NCBI RefSeq assembly: GCF_900113025.1
Contig: NZ_FONT01000005.1
Span: 203,215-267,214, forward strand
Length of the DNA stretch: 64,000 bases
Reading direction: 5' to 3'
Source of the DNA: Alteribacillus iranensis
GTDB taxonomy: Bacteria; Bacillota; Bacilli; Bacillales; Marinococcaceae
Shown here piece after piece: positions 43,249-51,914 of the stretch (within the stretch, counting starts at the first letter, position 1; each line of letters starts with the position of its first letter). The notes under the pieces are model-generated. The model was not told where the DNA came from. It made no database searches and saw only the letters and a program-made list of their open reading frames with translations. Made by a program: the position numbers and the translations under genes.

Positions 43249-43410
43249 TTAAATAATTCTCTTTGCTTGTTGTTCTTGAACATAAACTTTTTTGGAGTGT
43301 TTATCTTCTAGTCTCTTTTCAATATCGTTGATTATTTCTTGGTTGCTCATTATTTCTTTTTTATTTTCATTAATGAGCTCGTTTAATGAGATTCTCGTTG
43401 TCTTTCTCAT
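43249..43410 (-). CDS. FbpB-family small basic protein
   Basis: 53 residues beginning MRKTTRISLNELINENKKEI and continuing with a charged helix that contains NDIEKRLEDKHSKK. This is the look of the FbpB (Fur-regulated basic protein) family: basic start, F/L-x-E-L-I-x-E-N-K core and IEKRLExKH. FbpB acts with the FsrA small RNA in the iron-sparing response of B. subtilis. The ATG is 10 bp behind AGGAG. A weak TATAAA-type promoter lies upstream; no clear Fur box is visible. Confidence 0.62.
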   Translation of the reverse strand: MRKTTRISLNELINENKKEIMSNQEIINDIEKRLEDKHSKKVYVQEQQAKRII

Positions 43411-43709
43411 GGATCATGCTCTCCTTTTTTATGTTTCTCCCCACATTTATAGTGTAACGAATTATCTGACTAAATTGTTGGAACAGATGTTACTAATTTT
43501 TGAATTTTATCTTAATTTTTAGAAGAGCTCCTCCAATGCGTCAGACTGACTTTTACATTCTCAACACCCTTCCGATTCCACTATCAAAAGTAAAGAATTT
43601 CCGTAACATAACTAGTTACTCGAAAGAACATCACCCTTTTTTCAACATACTTTTTATGAAAGTAACCCATACTATTGATTAGTTAATAATTACAAATAGA
43701 GGTGACAAG

Positions 43710-44261
43710 ATGGCAGGAAATGCACTTAACGCTTTAACTAAATTCTTACACAGCCTTTATGATGATGACCCAAAACCACCCTTACATGTTGGTGAAGTTA
43801 TGGTGTGCTGGACCTACCTAAATGCACTAGAAGAAGCGGTAGCTTTAGAACATGTTGGTTTAAATACGACAGTAGATAAAGAACTTATCAACATCCTTAA
43901 CAACACCATTGATGCTGCTAATTCTCAAGCTGAAAAATTAAGAAGCTTTTTACAACAAGAGGGTGTCCCCTTCCCTAGTAATTCTGCGGAAAAGCCTAAA
44001 TCTGATCCCCAATCCGTGCCAATGGGTGTGAAGATGACTGATTCAGAGATAGCGAATGCGGTTAGCCTTAAAATTGCAGCTTCTATTACCTTATGCGCCA
44101 GTGGTATTTCTCAATCATTGAGAGGTGATGTGGGATTAATGTTTGTAGAATTTCAAAGCGAAGCCATTCGTGATGGTGAAATATTAAAAGCTACTATGAA
44201 AAAACGCGGTTGGATTAAGACGCCTCCTTTTTACACACCCCCGGGCACCAATGCAGAATAA
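43710..44261 (+). CDS. DUF3231 family protein
   Basis: 183 residues. The DUF3231 pattern is seen: PPLHVGEVMVCWTYLNALEE near the start, a four-helix-bundle layout, DSEIANAVSLKIAASITLCA and FQSEAIRDGEILKATMKKRGWIKTPP at the end. The family is ferritin-like, common in spore formers, often in two tandem copies; here only one copy is present. The ATG follows GAGGTGACAAG. The neighbours on the other strand are spore-coat genes. Confidence 0.82.
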   Translation: MAGNALNALTKFLHSLYDDDPKPPLHVGEVMVCWTYLNALEEAVALEHVGLNTTVDKELINILNNTIDAANSQAEKLRSFLQQEGVPFPSNSAEKPKSDPQSVPMGVKMTDSEIANAVSLKIAASITLCASGISQSLRGDVGLMFVEFQSEAIRDGEILKATMKKRGWIKTPPFYTPPGTNAE

Positions 44262-44301
44262 ATATTCTGGTTCGCACTAGACGATGGAACCACACGAATA
44301 A

Positions 44302-44341
44302 TAAAAGCCTCTCACAAGTTTTCGCAAACTTATGAGAGGCC
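44302..44341 (-). terminator. Terminator of the spore-coat gene group
   Basis: GCCTCTCATAAGTTT and AAACTTGTGAGAGGC (minus strand, one mismatch) form the stem, followed by TTTTATTATT. It closes the leftward Mn-catalase / coat gene unit. Confidence 0.8.
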
Positions 44342-44391
44342 CTGCAAATTAGTATCAACCTCATATCTTCTTATTTTTTAGTCGTTTAAAT

Positions 44392-44697
44392 TTATTGGCT
44401 ATCAGTGGGCATTTTCAGTGCCGTTTCTGCCTTCTTCAAATCATGGTCGACCTGCTCTTTGACATCATAGGCATGGTACAACTCATTCTCAATCATATAT
44501 GTGGCAACTTTATGATTGAGATCAATTGCATCATTTAATTGTCTTTTTATAATTTTGTGTATTTCAGGACTAGCTGTTTCGGTAATGGCTACAGAATAAT
44601 TTCTGACAGCCGCCTTTGCTGATACAAGCAAGTCTGTCGCAATAACTTCATCATTAATCAGTTCTTTATTATTAATTTTATCTAATATCCCTGCCAT
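44392..44697 (-). CDS. CotF-like spore coat protein
   Basis: 101 residues, mostly helical. IATDLLVSAKAAVRNYSVAITETASPE, then IIKRQLNDAIDLNHKVATYM and a YHAYDVKEQVDHDLKKAETAL tail match the spore-coat CotF family, a ferritin-like bundle. It is the last gene of a three-gene unit with a second small coat-like gene and a manganese catalase, a grouping typical of coat-associated genes in Bacillales. The ATG follows AAAGGAGGATGAAATC. Confidence 0.8.
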   Translation of the reverse strand: MAGILDKINNKELINDEVIATDLLVSAKAAVRNYSVAITETASPEIHKIIKRQLNDAIDLNHKVATYMIENELYHAYDVKEQVDHDLKKAETALKMPTDSQ

Positions 44698-44723
44698 GAT
44701 TTCATCCTCCTTTATTATTTAGT

Positions 44724-44927
44724 TCATTTAGCTTCTTCAAGAATACCCTTCAATTCTTCTATTGCTTCTTGGGCAACTTTGGCGTCTTCCTCAAGCAGTT
44801 CCTTCAATCTACTATCAGTCGCTAATCCTTGCATTAGTGATGATTTAGCTGCGCAAGCAGATTTTACTGTCAACAATTCATGAACCTCTAATATTTCGTG
44901 TTGAGCATAATTGTTGTTCTTTGCCAT
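44724..44927 (-). CDS. Small CotF-related coat-like protein
   Basis: 67 residues, one helical hairpin: AQHEILEVHELLTVKSACAA, then LMQGLATDSRLKELLEEDAKVAQEAIEEL. This resembles the first half of CotF-like coat proteins. It lies 14 bp after the manganese catalase stop and 27 bp before the CotF-like gene, on the same strand. AGGAGAATGTTAT precedes the ATG. Confidence 0.75.
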   Translation of the reverse strand: MAKNNNYAQHEILEVHELLTVKSACAAKSSLMQGLATDSRLKELLEEDAKVAQEAIEELKGILEEAK

Positions 44928-44941
44928 ATAACATTCTCCTC

Positions 44942-45787
44942 TTATTTAAAGATTCCACTCTTATCTTTTTTCGTTGGAGGCGTACCATGCATATAGGACG
45001 GTGCTGATTTCAACTCTTGCTTTCCACCATGAGCTTGTGGATCTTTCACGTAACCAAACTTGCCTTCCCCATCGGGAGTTTTTCCAGAAGTCCAGCTCCC
45101 CTCTTTACTTTCCTCTCCTTCAGAGAAATTAAGTAAATCATATGAGAAATCGGTGGCTTCCCACTCTTTTGGTACAGTGGATGGAACGGTAACCCCATGT
45201 TCCTTTTCAAGCTCCTTGAGGGCCGCGATCCATTGGTTCTGATGCATCGTATCCCTTGCAAGCAAAAATGACAGCATTTCTTTCACACCACGATCATCTG
45301 TCATTTCATATAGACGAGCCACTTGCAATCTTCCTTGAGATTCTGCATTTAAGTTGGCCCGCATATCTGCAACTAAGTTCCCGCTGGCAACAATATAGCC
45401 ACCGCTCCATGGCACTCCCGTGCTGCCTTCAGGCATAGCACCCAGCCCTGAAACGATTGCGTGGTGTGGGTTCATCCCCCCCATAATTGCACCAATGACT
45501 GGATCCTCTGCAGCTTTTTCTTGTTCATTTACAGGCGCATCGTCCAGAAGGCGGGCAATCATAGTGGAAATCATTTCTATGTGACCAAGTTCTTCCGTAC
45601 CTGTGTCCAAAATTAAGTCTTTGTATCGCTCATCCCCTCTAGCATTCCAACCTTGGAAGAGATACTGCATCGCTACAGATATCTCACCAAACTGTCCTCC
45701 AAGAATTTCTTGTAGCTGTTTCGCATACACCGGATCAGGTCTTTCAGGCTTCGCGTGATACTGTAGTTCTTTTCTGTGGAAAAAAAT
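44942..45787 (-). CDS. Manganese catalase family protein (spore-associated), probable AUU start
   Basis: 281 residues if read from an ATT at 45787. The frame upstream of the first GTG (45730) codes FFHRKELQYHAKPERPDP, which fits the conserved N-terminus of Bacillus manganese catalases (M-F-x-H...LQ..AKP.RPDP). The ATT stands exactly where Met is expected, 9 bp behind AAAGGAG, while the GTG has no Shine-Dalgarno site. Dimanganese ligands are recognisable in GQFGEISVAMQ, GTEELGHIEM, NAESQGRL and RDTMHQNQW. It should dismutate H2O2, probably in the spore coat given its coat-gene neighbours. The GTG start would lose 19 residues. Confidence 0.85.
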   Translation of the reverse strand: MFFHRKELQYHAKPERPDPVYAKQLQEILGGQFGEISVAMQYLFQGWNARGDERYKDLILDTGTEELGHIEMISTMIARLLDDAPVNEQEKAAEDPVIGAIMGGMNPHHAIVSGLGAMPEGSTGVPWSGGYIVASGNLVADMRANLNAESQGRLQVARLYEMTDDRGVKEMLSFLLARDTMHQNQWIAALKELEKEHGVTVPSTVPKEWEATDFSYDLLNFSEGEESKEGSWTSGKTPDGEGKFGYVKDPQAHGGKQELKSAPSYMHGTPPTKKDKSGIFK

Positions 45788-46085
45788 AGAACAACACTCC
45801 TTTTTTATGAGTAGCCAGCCAAAGAGAAATCATTGTCACATTAAATACTTTCTCGTTTCTCTATAAAACTAAACCAAATCTTTTTATCTGATTTAATTGA
45901 AATGCCTCATCCAATCATAATCCCTGTCAAAACCATAGATGTAATGACCAAAATTTGATCTACAATTTTTTTATGGTTCTTTTTGGAACATTAATAACGC
46001 AACATGCCGTGTGGGAGTGGAGATGTCGAACTTTACGCAAAGTGGAAACTGTTGAGAAACTAGATGTGCACCTTCTGGCAAACAT
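45788..46085. other. Intergenic region upstream of the manganese catalase
   Basis: AT-rich gap of about 300 bp. It carries the catalase Shine-Dalgarno (AAAGGAG) and, on the minus strand, a TTGACA with no convincing -10 partner at 17 bp. A 25-codon minus-strand frame ending near 45910 has hydrophobic residues but no start codon. Sporulation-type promoters could not be recognised with confidence. Confidence 0.3.
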
Positions 46086-46126
46086 AAAAAAGCCTCTCAA
46101 AAGTTCAGTGAACTTTTGAGAGGCTC
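46086..46126 (-). terminator. Terminator of groESL
   Basis: AGCCTCTCAAAAGTTCA and TGAACTTTTGAGAGGCT form a 17-bp stem with a one-base loop; the minus strand continues TTTTTTATG. It lies 108 bp after the groEL stop and resembles the hairpin at 44302-44341. Confidence 0.85.
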
Positions 46127-46233
46127 AGTAGACCTATATATTTTCCCAACCAGGTCTGTCAAAAAGCATGCCGTTTTTACTTTTGGGGTGAAACTAACTT
46201 TAACTCTTACTGTCAAGAGTTATGGGAACGACA

Positions 46234-47895
<1,662 letters not shown>

Positions 47896-47925
47896 TTATT
47901 TATGTAGGGTGTCTATCCCCTGTTA

Positions 47926-48210
47926 TTAACCGATTACTGCAAGCACATCACTTTCACGAAGAATCAAATATTCCGCACCTTCATATTTCACTTCTGTCCC
48001 TGCAAATTTAGAATAAATAACAGAGTCTCCTTCTTTTACTTCCAGTGCGATTTTTTCGCCGTTATCTGCCACGCGGCCACTTCCAACAGCAACAACTTTG
48101 CCTTCCTGTGGCTTTTCCTGTGCAGAATCCGGAAGTACGATTCCACTCTTTGTTTTTTCTTCTGATTGAACTTGTTCGATGACAATGCGGTCACCAAGAG
48201 GCTTTAACAT
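47926..48210 (-). CDS. groES: 10-kDa chaperonin GroES
   Basis: 94 residues: [20 protein letters not shown], the mobile loop [19 protein letters not shown], and [24 protein letters not shown], all diagnostic. It caps GroEL. The first gene of the operon; AAAGGAGGG precedes the ATG, and a CIRCE operator with a SigA promoter lies 57-125 bp upstream. Confidence 0.98.
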   Translation of the reverse strand: MLKPLGDRIVIEQVQSEEKTKSGIVLPDSAQEKPQEGKVVAVGSGRVADNGEKIALEVKEGDSVIYSKFAGTEVKYEGAEYLILRESDVLAVIG

Positions 48211-48266
48211 GATAAATACCCTCCTTTAATGTTTTCCGGTATTTTTACCGACATCTTTCGCGATTA

Positions 48267-48293
48267 TTAGCACTCTTGTTCAGTGAGTGCTAA
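48267..48293 (-). promoter_or_regulatory. CIRCE operator (HrcA-binding site)
   Basis: TTAGCACTC-N9-GAGTGCTAA, a perfect CIRCE inverted repeat, between the promoter and groES. It mediates HrcA heat-shock repression. Confidence 0.97.
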
Positions 48294-48304
48294 TACCAAT
48301 TATT

Positions 48305-48333
48305 ATAATAATCATTCCAGCTCTGTTTTGCAA
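48305..48333 (-). promoter_or_regulatory. SigA promoter of groESL
   Basis: Minus strand TTGCAA (48328-48333), a 17-bp spacer and TATTAT (48305-48310), placed directly upstream of CIRCE as in other Bacillales groESL operons. Confidence 0.75.
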
Positions 48334-48615
48334 GAGGAAGAGAAAAAAATTTCAAATTTCTTAAAACTCATTTAAGTTGTAAGGTGTATCATTCTCGTTC
48401 CTCCATACATTTATGGTACAATACTTGCGTATGCTTATTAGAACGGATTGCAAAAAACTCATAATACCAGCCATTTGCGACAAATGAAATAGCATTGCGC
48501 TCAAGAGAAGGTTAGAAGAGATGGGCCGACTCTGGTAAGATACTTCTCTTCTTCCAGAGTAACAATTAAACGTTCTCTTCATCGAGCGTCTTTATCGACT
48601 AAGGAGTTGACATAC

Positions 48616-49338
48616 GTGAACAGTCGTTATTGGACGATATTAATCGTTTACATTCTTATGCAGTTATCAGGTATCGCTGGAATACCTCTTCTTATATCAC
48701 TTGGAATGGGTGTGCCAGAAAGTTTTGCCGCCTGGAGTATGGGCAGCTTTATTGTGGCTCTTCTTATCATGCTGTTGCTGCTCGCACCGGAACGTCATTT
48801 AGAGAGAGGTCATCCGAAGCTGCAAAGAACTTCTTCCGGACATGCAGTGAAGTGGGCATTTCTAGGAGTGTTTTTAGCCTTTATTGCTCAATATATAGCT
48901 ATTTTAATTGAAATGTACGCCTTGAACATTGAACCTGGCTCAGAAAACACGCAAGAGATCATGGATATGGTACAGCTTATCCCGTCCTTTGCTATTGTGG
49001 TTGCGTTAATAGGGCCAGTGCTAGAGGAAATTGTTTTTAGAAAAGTGATTTTTGGAGCGTTCTACAAGCGGTTCAATTTCTTTTTCTCTGCTTTATTCAG
49101 TTCCGTCATTTTCGCCGTCGTCCATCTCGATTTTACACACATTCTCATTTACACAGCAGTAGGTTTTACATTTTCCTATCTTTACGTTAAAACAGGCCGA
49201 ATTATCGTTCCGATTGTAGCCCACATGGCTGTGAACGGATATGCGGTGATTGTTCAGGTGTTACTTGGAGATAAATTGGAAGAGATGCAACGAGAGCTTG
49301 AACAGCTGCAATTCATTGTGGGGGGAATACTATTATGA
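48616..49338 (+). CDS. ydiL: CPBP-family intramembrane metalloprotease (YdiL-like)
   Basis: About 240 residues from a GTG at 48616, 9 bp behind AAGGAG; the in-frame TTG at 48607 touches the Shine-Dalgarno. Seven or eight membrane segments and the CPBP/Abi motifs GPVLEEIVFRKVIFG, HLDFTHI and VAHMAVNGYAV are present, giving the Glu-Glu-Arg and two His active-site residues. It is a Rce1-like membrane protease of unknown substrate. Position next to groES and ydiK matches B. subtilis ydiL. Confidence 0.88.
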   Translation: MNSRYWTILIVYILMQLSGIAGIPLLISLGMGVPESFAAWSMGSFIVALLIMLLLLAPERHLERGHPKLQRTSSGHAVKWAFLGVFLAFIAQYIAILIEMYALNIEPGSENTQEIMDMVQLIPSFAIVVALIGPVLEEIVFRKVIFGAFYKRFNFFFSALFSSVIFAVVHLDFTHILIYTAVGFTFSYLYVKTGRIIVPIVAHMAVNGYAVIVQVLLGDKLEEMQRELEQLQFIVGGILL

Positions 49339-49526
49339 GATTTTCACCAACAACCATGGGGTTTATTTATTTTGGGTTAGCGGGGTTATTTATTTACCTT
49401 GCTATTCAGAACGTAAACTCCTCGTCATGGGATGGATGGACTTTTTTCTTTGCCGCCGTAGCCGCTATAGATATCATGATTGGCATTCGGTTTTTTCGCA
49501 CGAAAAATACAGAGACAAAAAAGTAA
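49335..49526 (+). CDS. ydiK: YdiK-like DUF4305 small membrane protein
   Basis: 63 residues, two membrane helices: GFIYFGLAGLFIYLAIQNVN and GWTFFFAAVAAIDIMIGIRF, with a basic tail. The length and pattern fit DUF4305/YdiK. Its ATG overlaps the ydiL stop (ATGA), so the pair is translationally coupled. The function is unknown; conserved beside tatC in B. subtilis. Confidence 0.85.
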   Translation: MRFSPTTMGFIYFGLAGLFIYLAIQNVNSSSWDGWTFFFAAVAAIDIMIGIRFFRTKNTETKK

Positions 49527-49572
49527 AAAAACCTTCCCTAAGGATGACCGCTCCTTTTGGGAAAGTTTTTTT
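49527..49572 (+). terminator. Terminator after ydiK
   Basis: AAACCTTCCCTAAGG and CCTTTTGGGAAAGTTT pair with small mismatches and run into TTTTTTTGA. It ends the ydiL-ydiK unit. Confidence 0.75.
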
Positions 49573-49866
49573 GATTTCAAAACCACACAAAACGTGGAAG
49601 AAAGATCTCCATGAATGTTATACCTTTCTGTCACATCCAAAAGAGACTGGAACAAACCCCAGTAAATGAGAAGGGGCTAAATCAAAAGGTGTTACTCCGT
49701 TGAAAAACATTCCGCTTTCCGCGGGAGTCTTCATGTTTTTCAACTGCAAGATACCTGCTCTTGATACTGCTCCTTCTCAAAGGGTGGGTTGTAACAAAAA
49801 TACATTCGCTTGCTCTCACTGTGTCTACTTAGCCACCGGCAAGTTCCATCCCCGCGTAACGTGCTT
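49573..49866. repeat. Intergenic region with degenerate Bacillaceae-type repeat
   Basis: No gene is supported. ATTCCGCTTTCCGCGGGAGT at about 49709-49728 and the flanking GTTGAAAAACAT ... ATGTTTTTCAAC arms (about 49699-49743) form an inverted repeat with a GC-rich centre, the look of decayed palindromic repeats scattered between genes in this group. Confidence 0.4.
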
Positions 49867-50643
49867 TTATTTATTGTTTCGTTCATTGTCTTCTCTAGCC
49901 CACTCTTCCATTCTTTCTTGCTCCGCCTTCAATACTTTTTTATAGGAAAAACGCGAAATAATAATGCTAATTTCATATAGCAAAAAGAGCGGAACCGTTA
50001 CCATTAAATGCGAAACAATTTCAGGAGGTGTGATGAACCCTGCAATAATAAGTAGAATAAAATAAGCATATTTACGAATACTCCGAAGCCATGCCGGAGT
50101 CACTAGTCCCAGTCTTGTTAAAAACATAACGATAACCGGTAATTGAAATAAAAAACCAAACGGGATTGTTAACCTGAACAAAAACCCAAAGTAGTCATTG
50201 GCTCCATATTGTTCCGTCAGGTTCAACCTATCTGACAAATTACTTAGAAAGTTAATCACGTTGGGAAAGAGAATGAAATAAGCAAATGCCAAGCCTCCAA
50301 AGAACAGGAGTGTTGCAATAGGAATATAGGACAAAGTGACTTTTCGCTCTTTCTCATAAAGACCGGGAGCAATAAAAGCCCAAAGTTGATATAACAGAAC
50401 GGGTAAAATGAGAATCAGACCGATAAAAAAAGAAAAGTTCATATATAATTTCAGAGAATCTGTAAGTTTAAACACGTTCATGGGAAACGCTTCGGCTTCC
50501 GGAATACTTTGTAAATATGTGATTAATTTCGGAGAGAGAAATAAACCAAAAATCATGGCAGCAAGAAAATATGCTGCCACGATCAGTATTCGTTTCCGCA
50601 GCTCTCCGATATGGTCATACATAGACATATCTTTCTGAGCCAT
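49867..50643 (-). CDS. tatC: Sec-independent protein translocase subunit TatC
   Basis: 258 residues with six membrane segments. MYDHIGELRKRILI at the start, FKLTDSLKLYMNFSFFIGLI, YQLWAFIAPGLYEKERK, FRLTIPFGFLFQLPVI and GFITPPEIVSHLMVTVPLFLLYE are TatC hallmarks. It is the receptor for twin-arginine signal peptides and pairs with the TatA protein encoded 20 bp upstream. It corresponds to tatCy of B. subtilis by position. Confidence 0.95.
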   Translation of the reverse strand: MAQKDMSMYDHIGELRKRILIVAAYFLAAMIFGLFLSPKLITYLQSIPEAEAFPMNVFKLTDSLKLYMNFSFFIGLILILPVLLYQLWAFIAPGLYEKERKVTLSYIPIATLLFFGGLAFAYFILFPNVINFLSNLSDRLNLTEQYGANDYFGFLFRLTIPFGFLFQLPVIVMFLTRLGLVTPAWLRSIRKYAYFILLIIAGFITPPEIVSHLMVTVPLFLLYEISIIISRFSYKKVLKAEQERMEEWAREDNERNNK

Positions 50644-50662
50644 GGCTATACCATCCTATTCC

Positions 50663-50863
50663 TTACTTATCTGTTGTTTGTGAGCTTTTCTGAGATTGGG
50701 ACTTCTTGTCATCGTCTTCGTCGTCTGCAAGACCTTTTGTCGCATGTTTAAACTCCCTTAATGTGTTACCAGCAGCGCGTCCAAGTTCCGGCAACTTTTT
50801 AGGACCGAAAATGAGTAAGGCTACTAACACAATCAATACAATACTGCCTGGGCCTAATGGCAT
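50663..50863 (-). CDS. tatA: Sec-independent protein translocase subunit TatA
   Basis: 66 residues from the ATG at 50863, 8 bp after GGAGG. One membrane helix (GSIVLIVLVALLIFGP), the hinge FGPKKLPELGRAAG, an amphipathic helix and an acidic/polar tail are the TatA plan. It forms the pore with TatC, which follows at once. Confidence 0.95.
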   Translation of the reverse strand: MPLGPGSIVLIVLVALLIFGPKKLPELGRAAGNTLREFKHATKGLADDEDDDKKSQSQKSSQTTDK

Positions 50864-50893
50864 ACAGGACACCTCCAATTTTATCGTTCCTCT

Positions 50894-51538
50894 TTATGTA
50901 GGGAGAGGATAATTTTTTAAAAAATAAACGAGTGTCTGAAGTTCTACGGATAAATCGATATGATGAATTCTCACATGATCTGGGATCGTCAACCGAGCCG
51001 GAGTAAAATTTAGTATCCCTTTCACACCAGCCTCTACAATTTTTTCCGCCGATTCCTGAGCTGCTGAAGAAGGGACGGTAAGAATAGCAACGGCTGCGTC
51101 GTTTGATTTCTTTACAGATTGCATCTCATTCATATGGTACACTTCTACTCCACCGATTTCTTTTCCTATGACACGTGAGTCTATATCAAATGCAGCTACG
51201 ATCTGAGTATTCTCGCCTTTCGAAAAGTTATATTTCAAAAGTGCTGTACCTAAGTTGCCAACACCAATCAGAAAAACTTTCGTTACCTCCTCCTGATTGA
51301 GTGTCTTTCTAAAGAAGGATAACAAGTAATGGACATTATAGCCATACCCTTTTTTGCCAAGTGCGCCGAAATAAGAGAAATCCCTCCTAATTGTAGCGGA
51401 ATCTACTTTCACAGCGTCACTTAATTCCGTTGAAGAAACCCGCTGCTTCCCTGTGGCATGCAAATGCTCTAGAAATCTGTAATAAAGCGGCAGCCTTTTC
51501 GCAGTTGCTTGCGGTATTTTTTGTTCATCTATGTTCAT
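50894..51538 (-). CDS. rex: Redox-sensing transcriptional repressor Rex
   Basis: 214 residues. The N-terminal winged helix ([54 protein letters not shown]) is followed by the NAD(H)-binding Rossmann fold with [14 protein letters not shown] and the ending [15 protein letters not shown]. Rex represses fermentation and respiratory genes at low NADH/NAD+. No clear Rex palindrome is seen in its own upstream region. Confidence 0.96.
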   Translation of the reverse strand: MNIDEQKIPQATAKRLPLYYRFLEHLHATGKQRVSSTELSDAVKVDSATIRRDFSYFGALGKKGYGYNVHYLLSFFRKTLNQEEVTKVFLIGVGNLGTALLKYNFSKGENTQIVAAFDIDSRVIGKEIGGVEVYHMNEMQSVKKSNDAAVAILTVPSSAAQESAEKIVEAGVKGILNFTPARLTIPDHVRIHHIDLSVELQTLVYFLKNYPLPT

Positions 51539-51914
51539 AACAGCCTCCAGCCATCTGTTCTATTCCTGCTGTACAGTATATCACCGATTGGGAGGAAAAA
51601 GTAATATCGAGTTTGTCGAATAACGAGAATGTCAGCACGCCTTTATATTGTACAACATTCTACTTATATATGTAATAGCTGTGAGTATCCTCACCAATAA
51701 GTTCATGAAATTGTCTTATAAGACTGCCTAAGCAGTCACCATTTCTCTCACCGTGCTCTTCTAGAAAAAGCAAATGTTAATTTCTAAAAATTTTCTTTGA
51801 CCTGTTTATCAAGCCTTCTTCGCCTTGGCGGACAAAATACGATACAATATAGACATCACAAATGAGTAACACCAAACGTAATGACTCCACTTTATTTATA
51901 AAGGATGAAGCGTA
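51539..51914. other. Divergent intergenic region between rex and the ABC-F gene
   Basis: 376 bp without a gene. It must hold both promoters; TACAAT (about 51842-51847) precedes the ABC-F gene, but no well-spaced -35 stands out. No TTGTGAA-N8-TTCACAA Rex box, riboswitch or attenuator is apparent. Confidence 0.3.

Noticed and set aside
43292..43522. 76-codon plus-strand frame near 43.3 kb
   Set aside because: It is the antisense shadow of the FbpB-like gene, which has a proper start and family pattern.
45908..45990. Hydrophobic 25-codon minus-strand frame upstream of the manganese catalase
   Set aside because: A stop lies just before it and there is no start codon or ribosome site.
48361..48582. 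73-codon minus-strand frame between groES and ydiL
   Set aside because: It lies across the upstream region of ydiL, has no ribosome site and no family look.
51539..51914. Rex operator upstream of rex
   Set aside because: No match to TTGTGAA-N8-TTCACAA was found on reading both strands.
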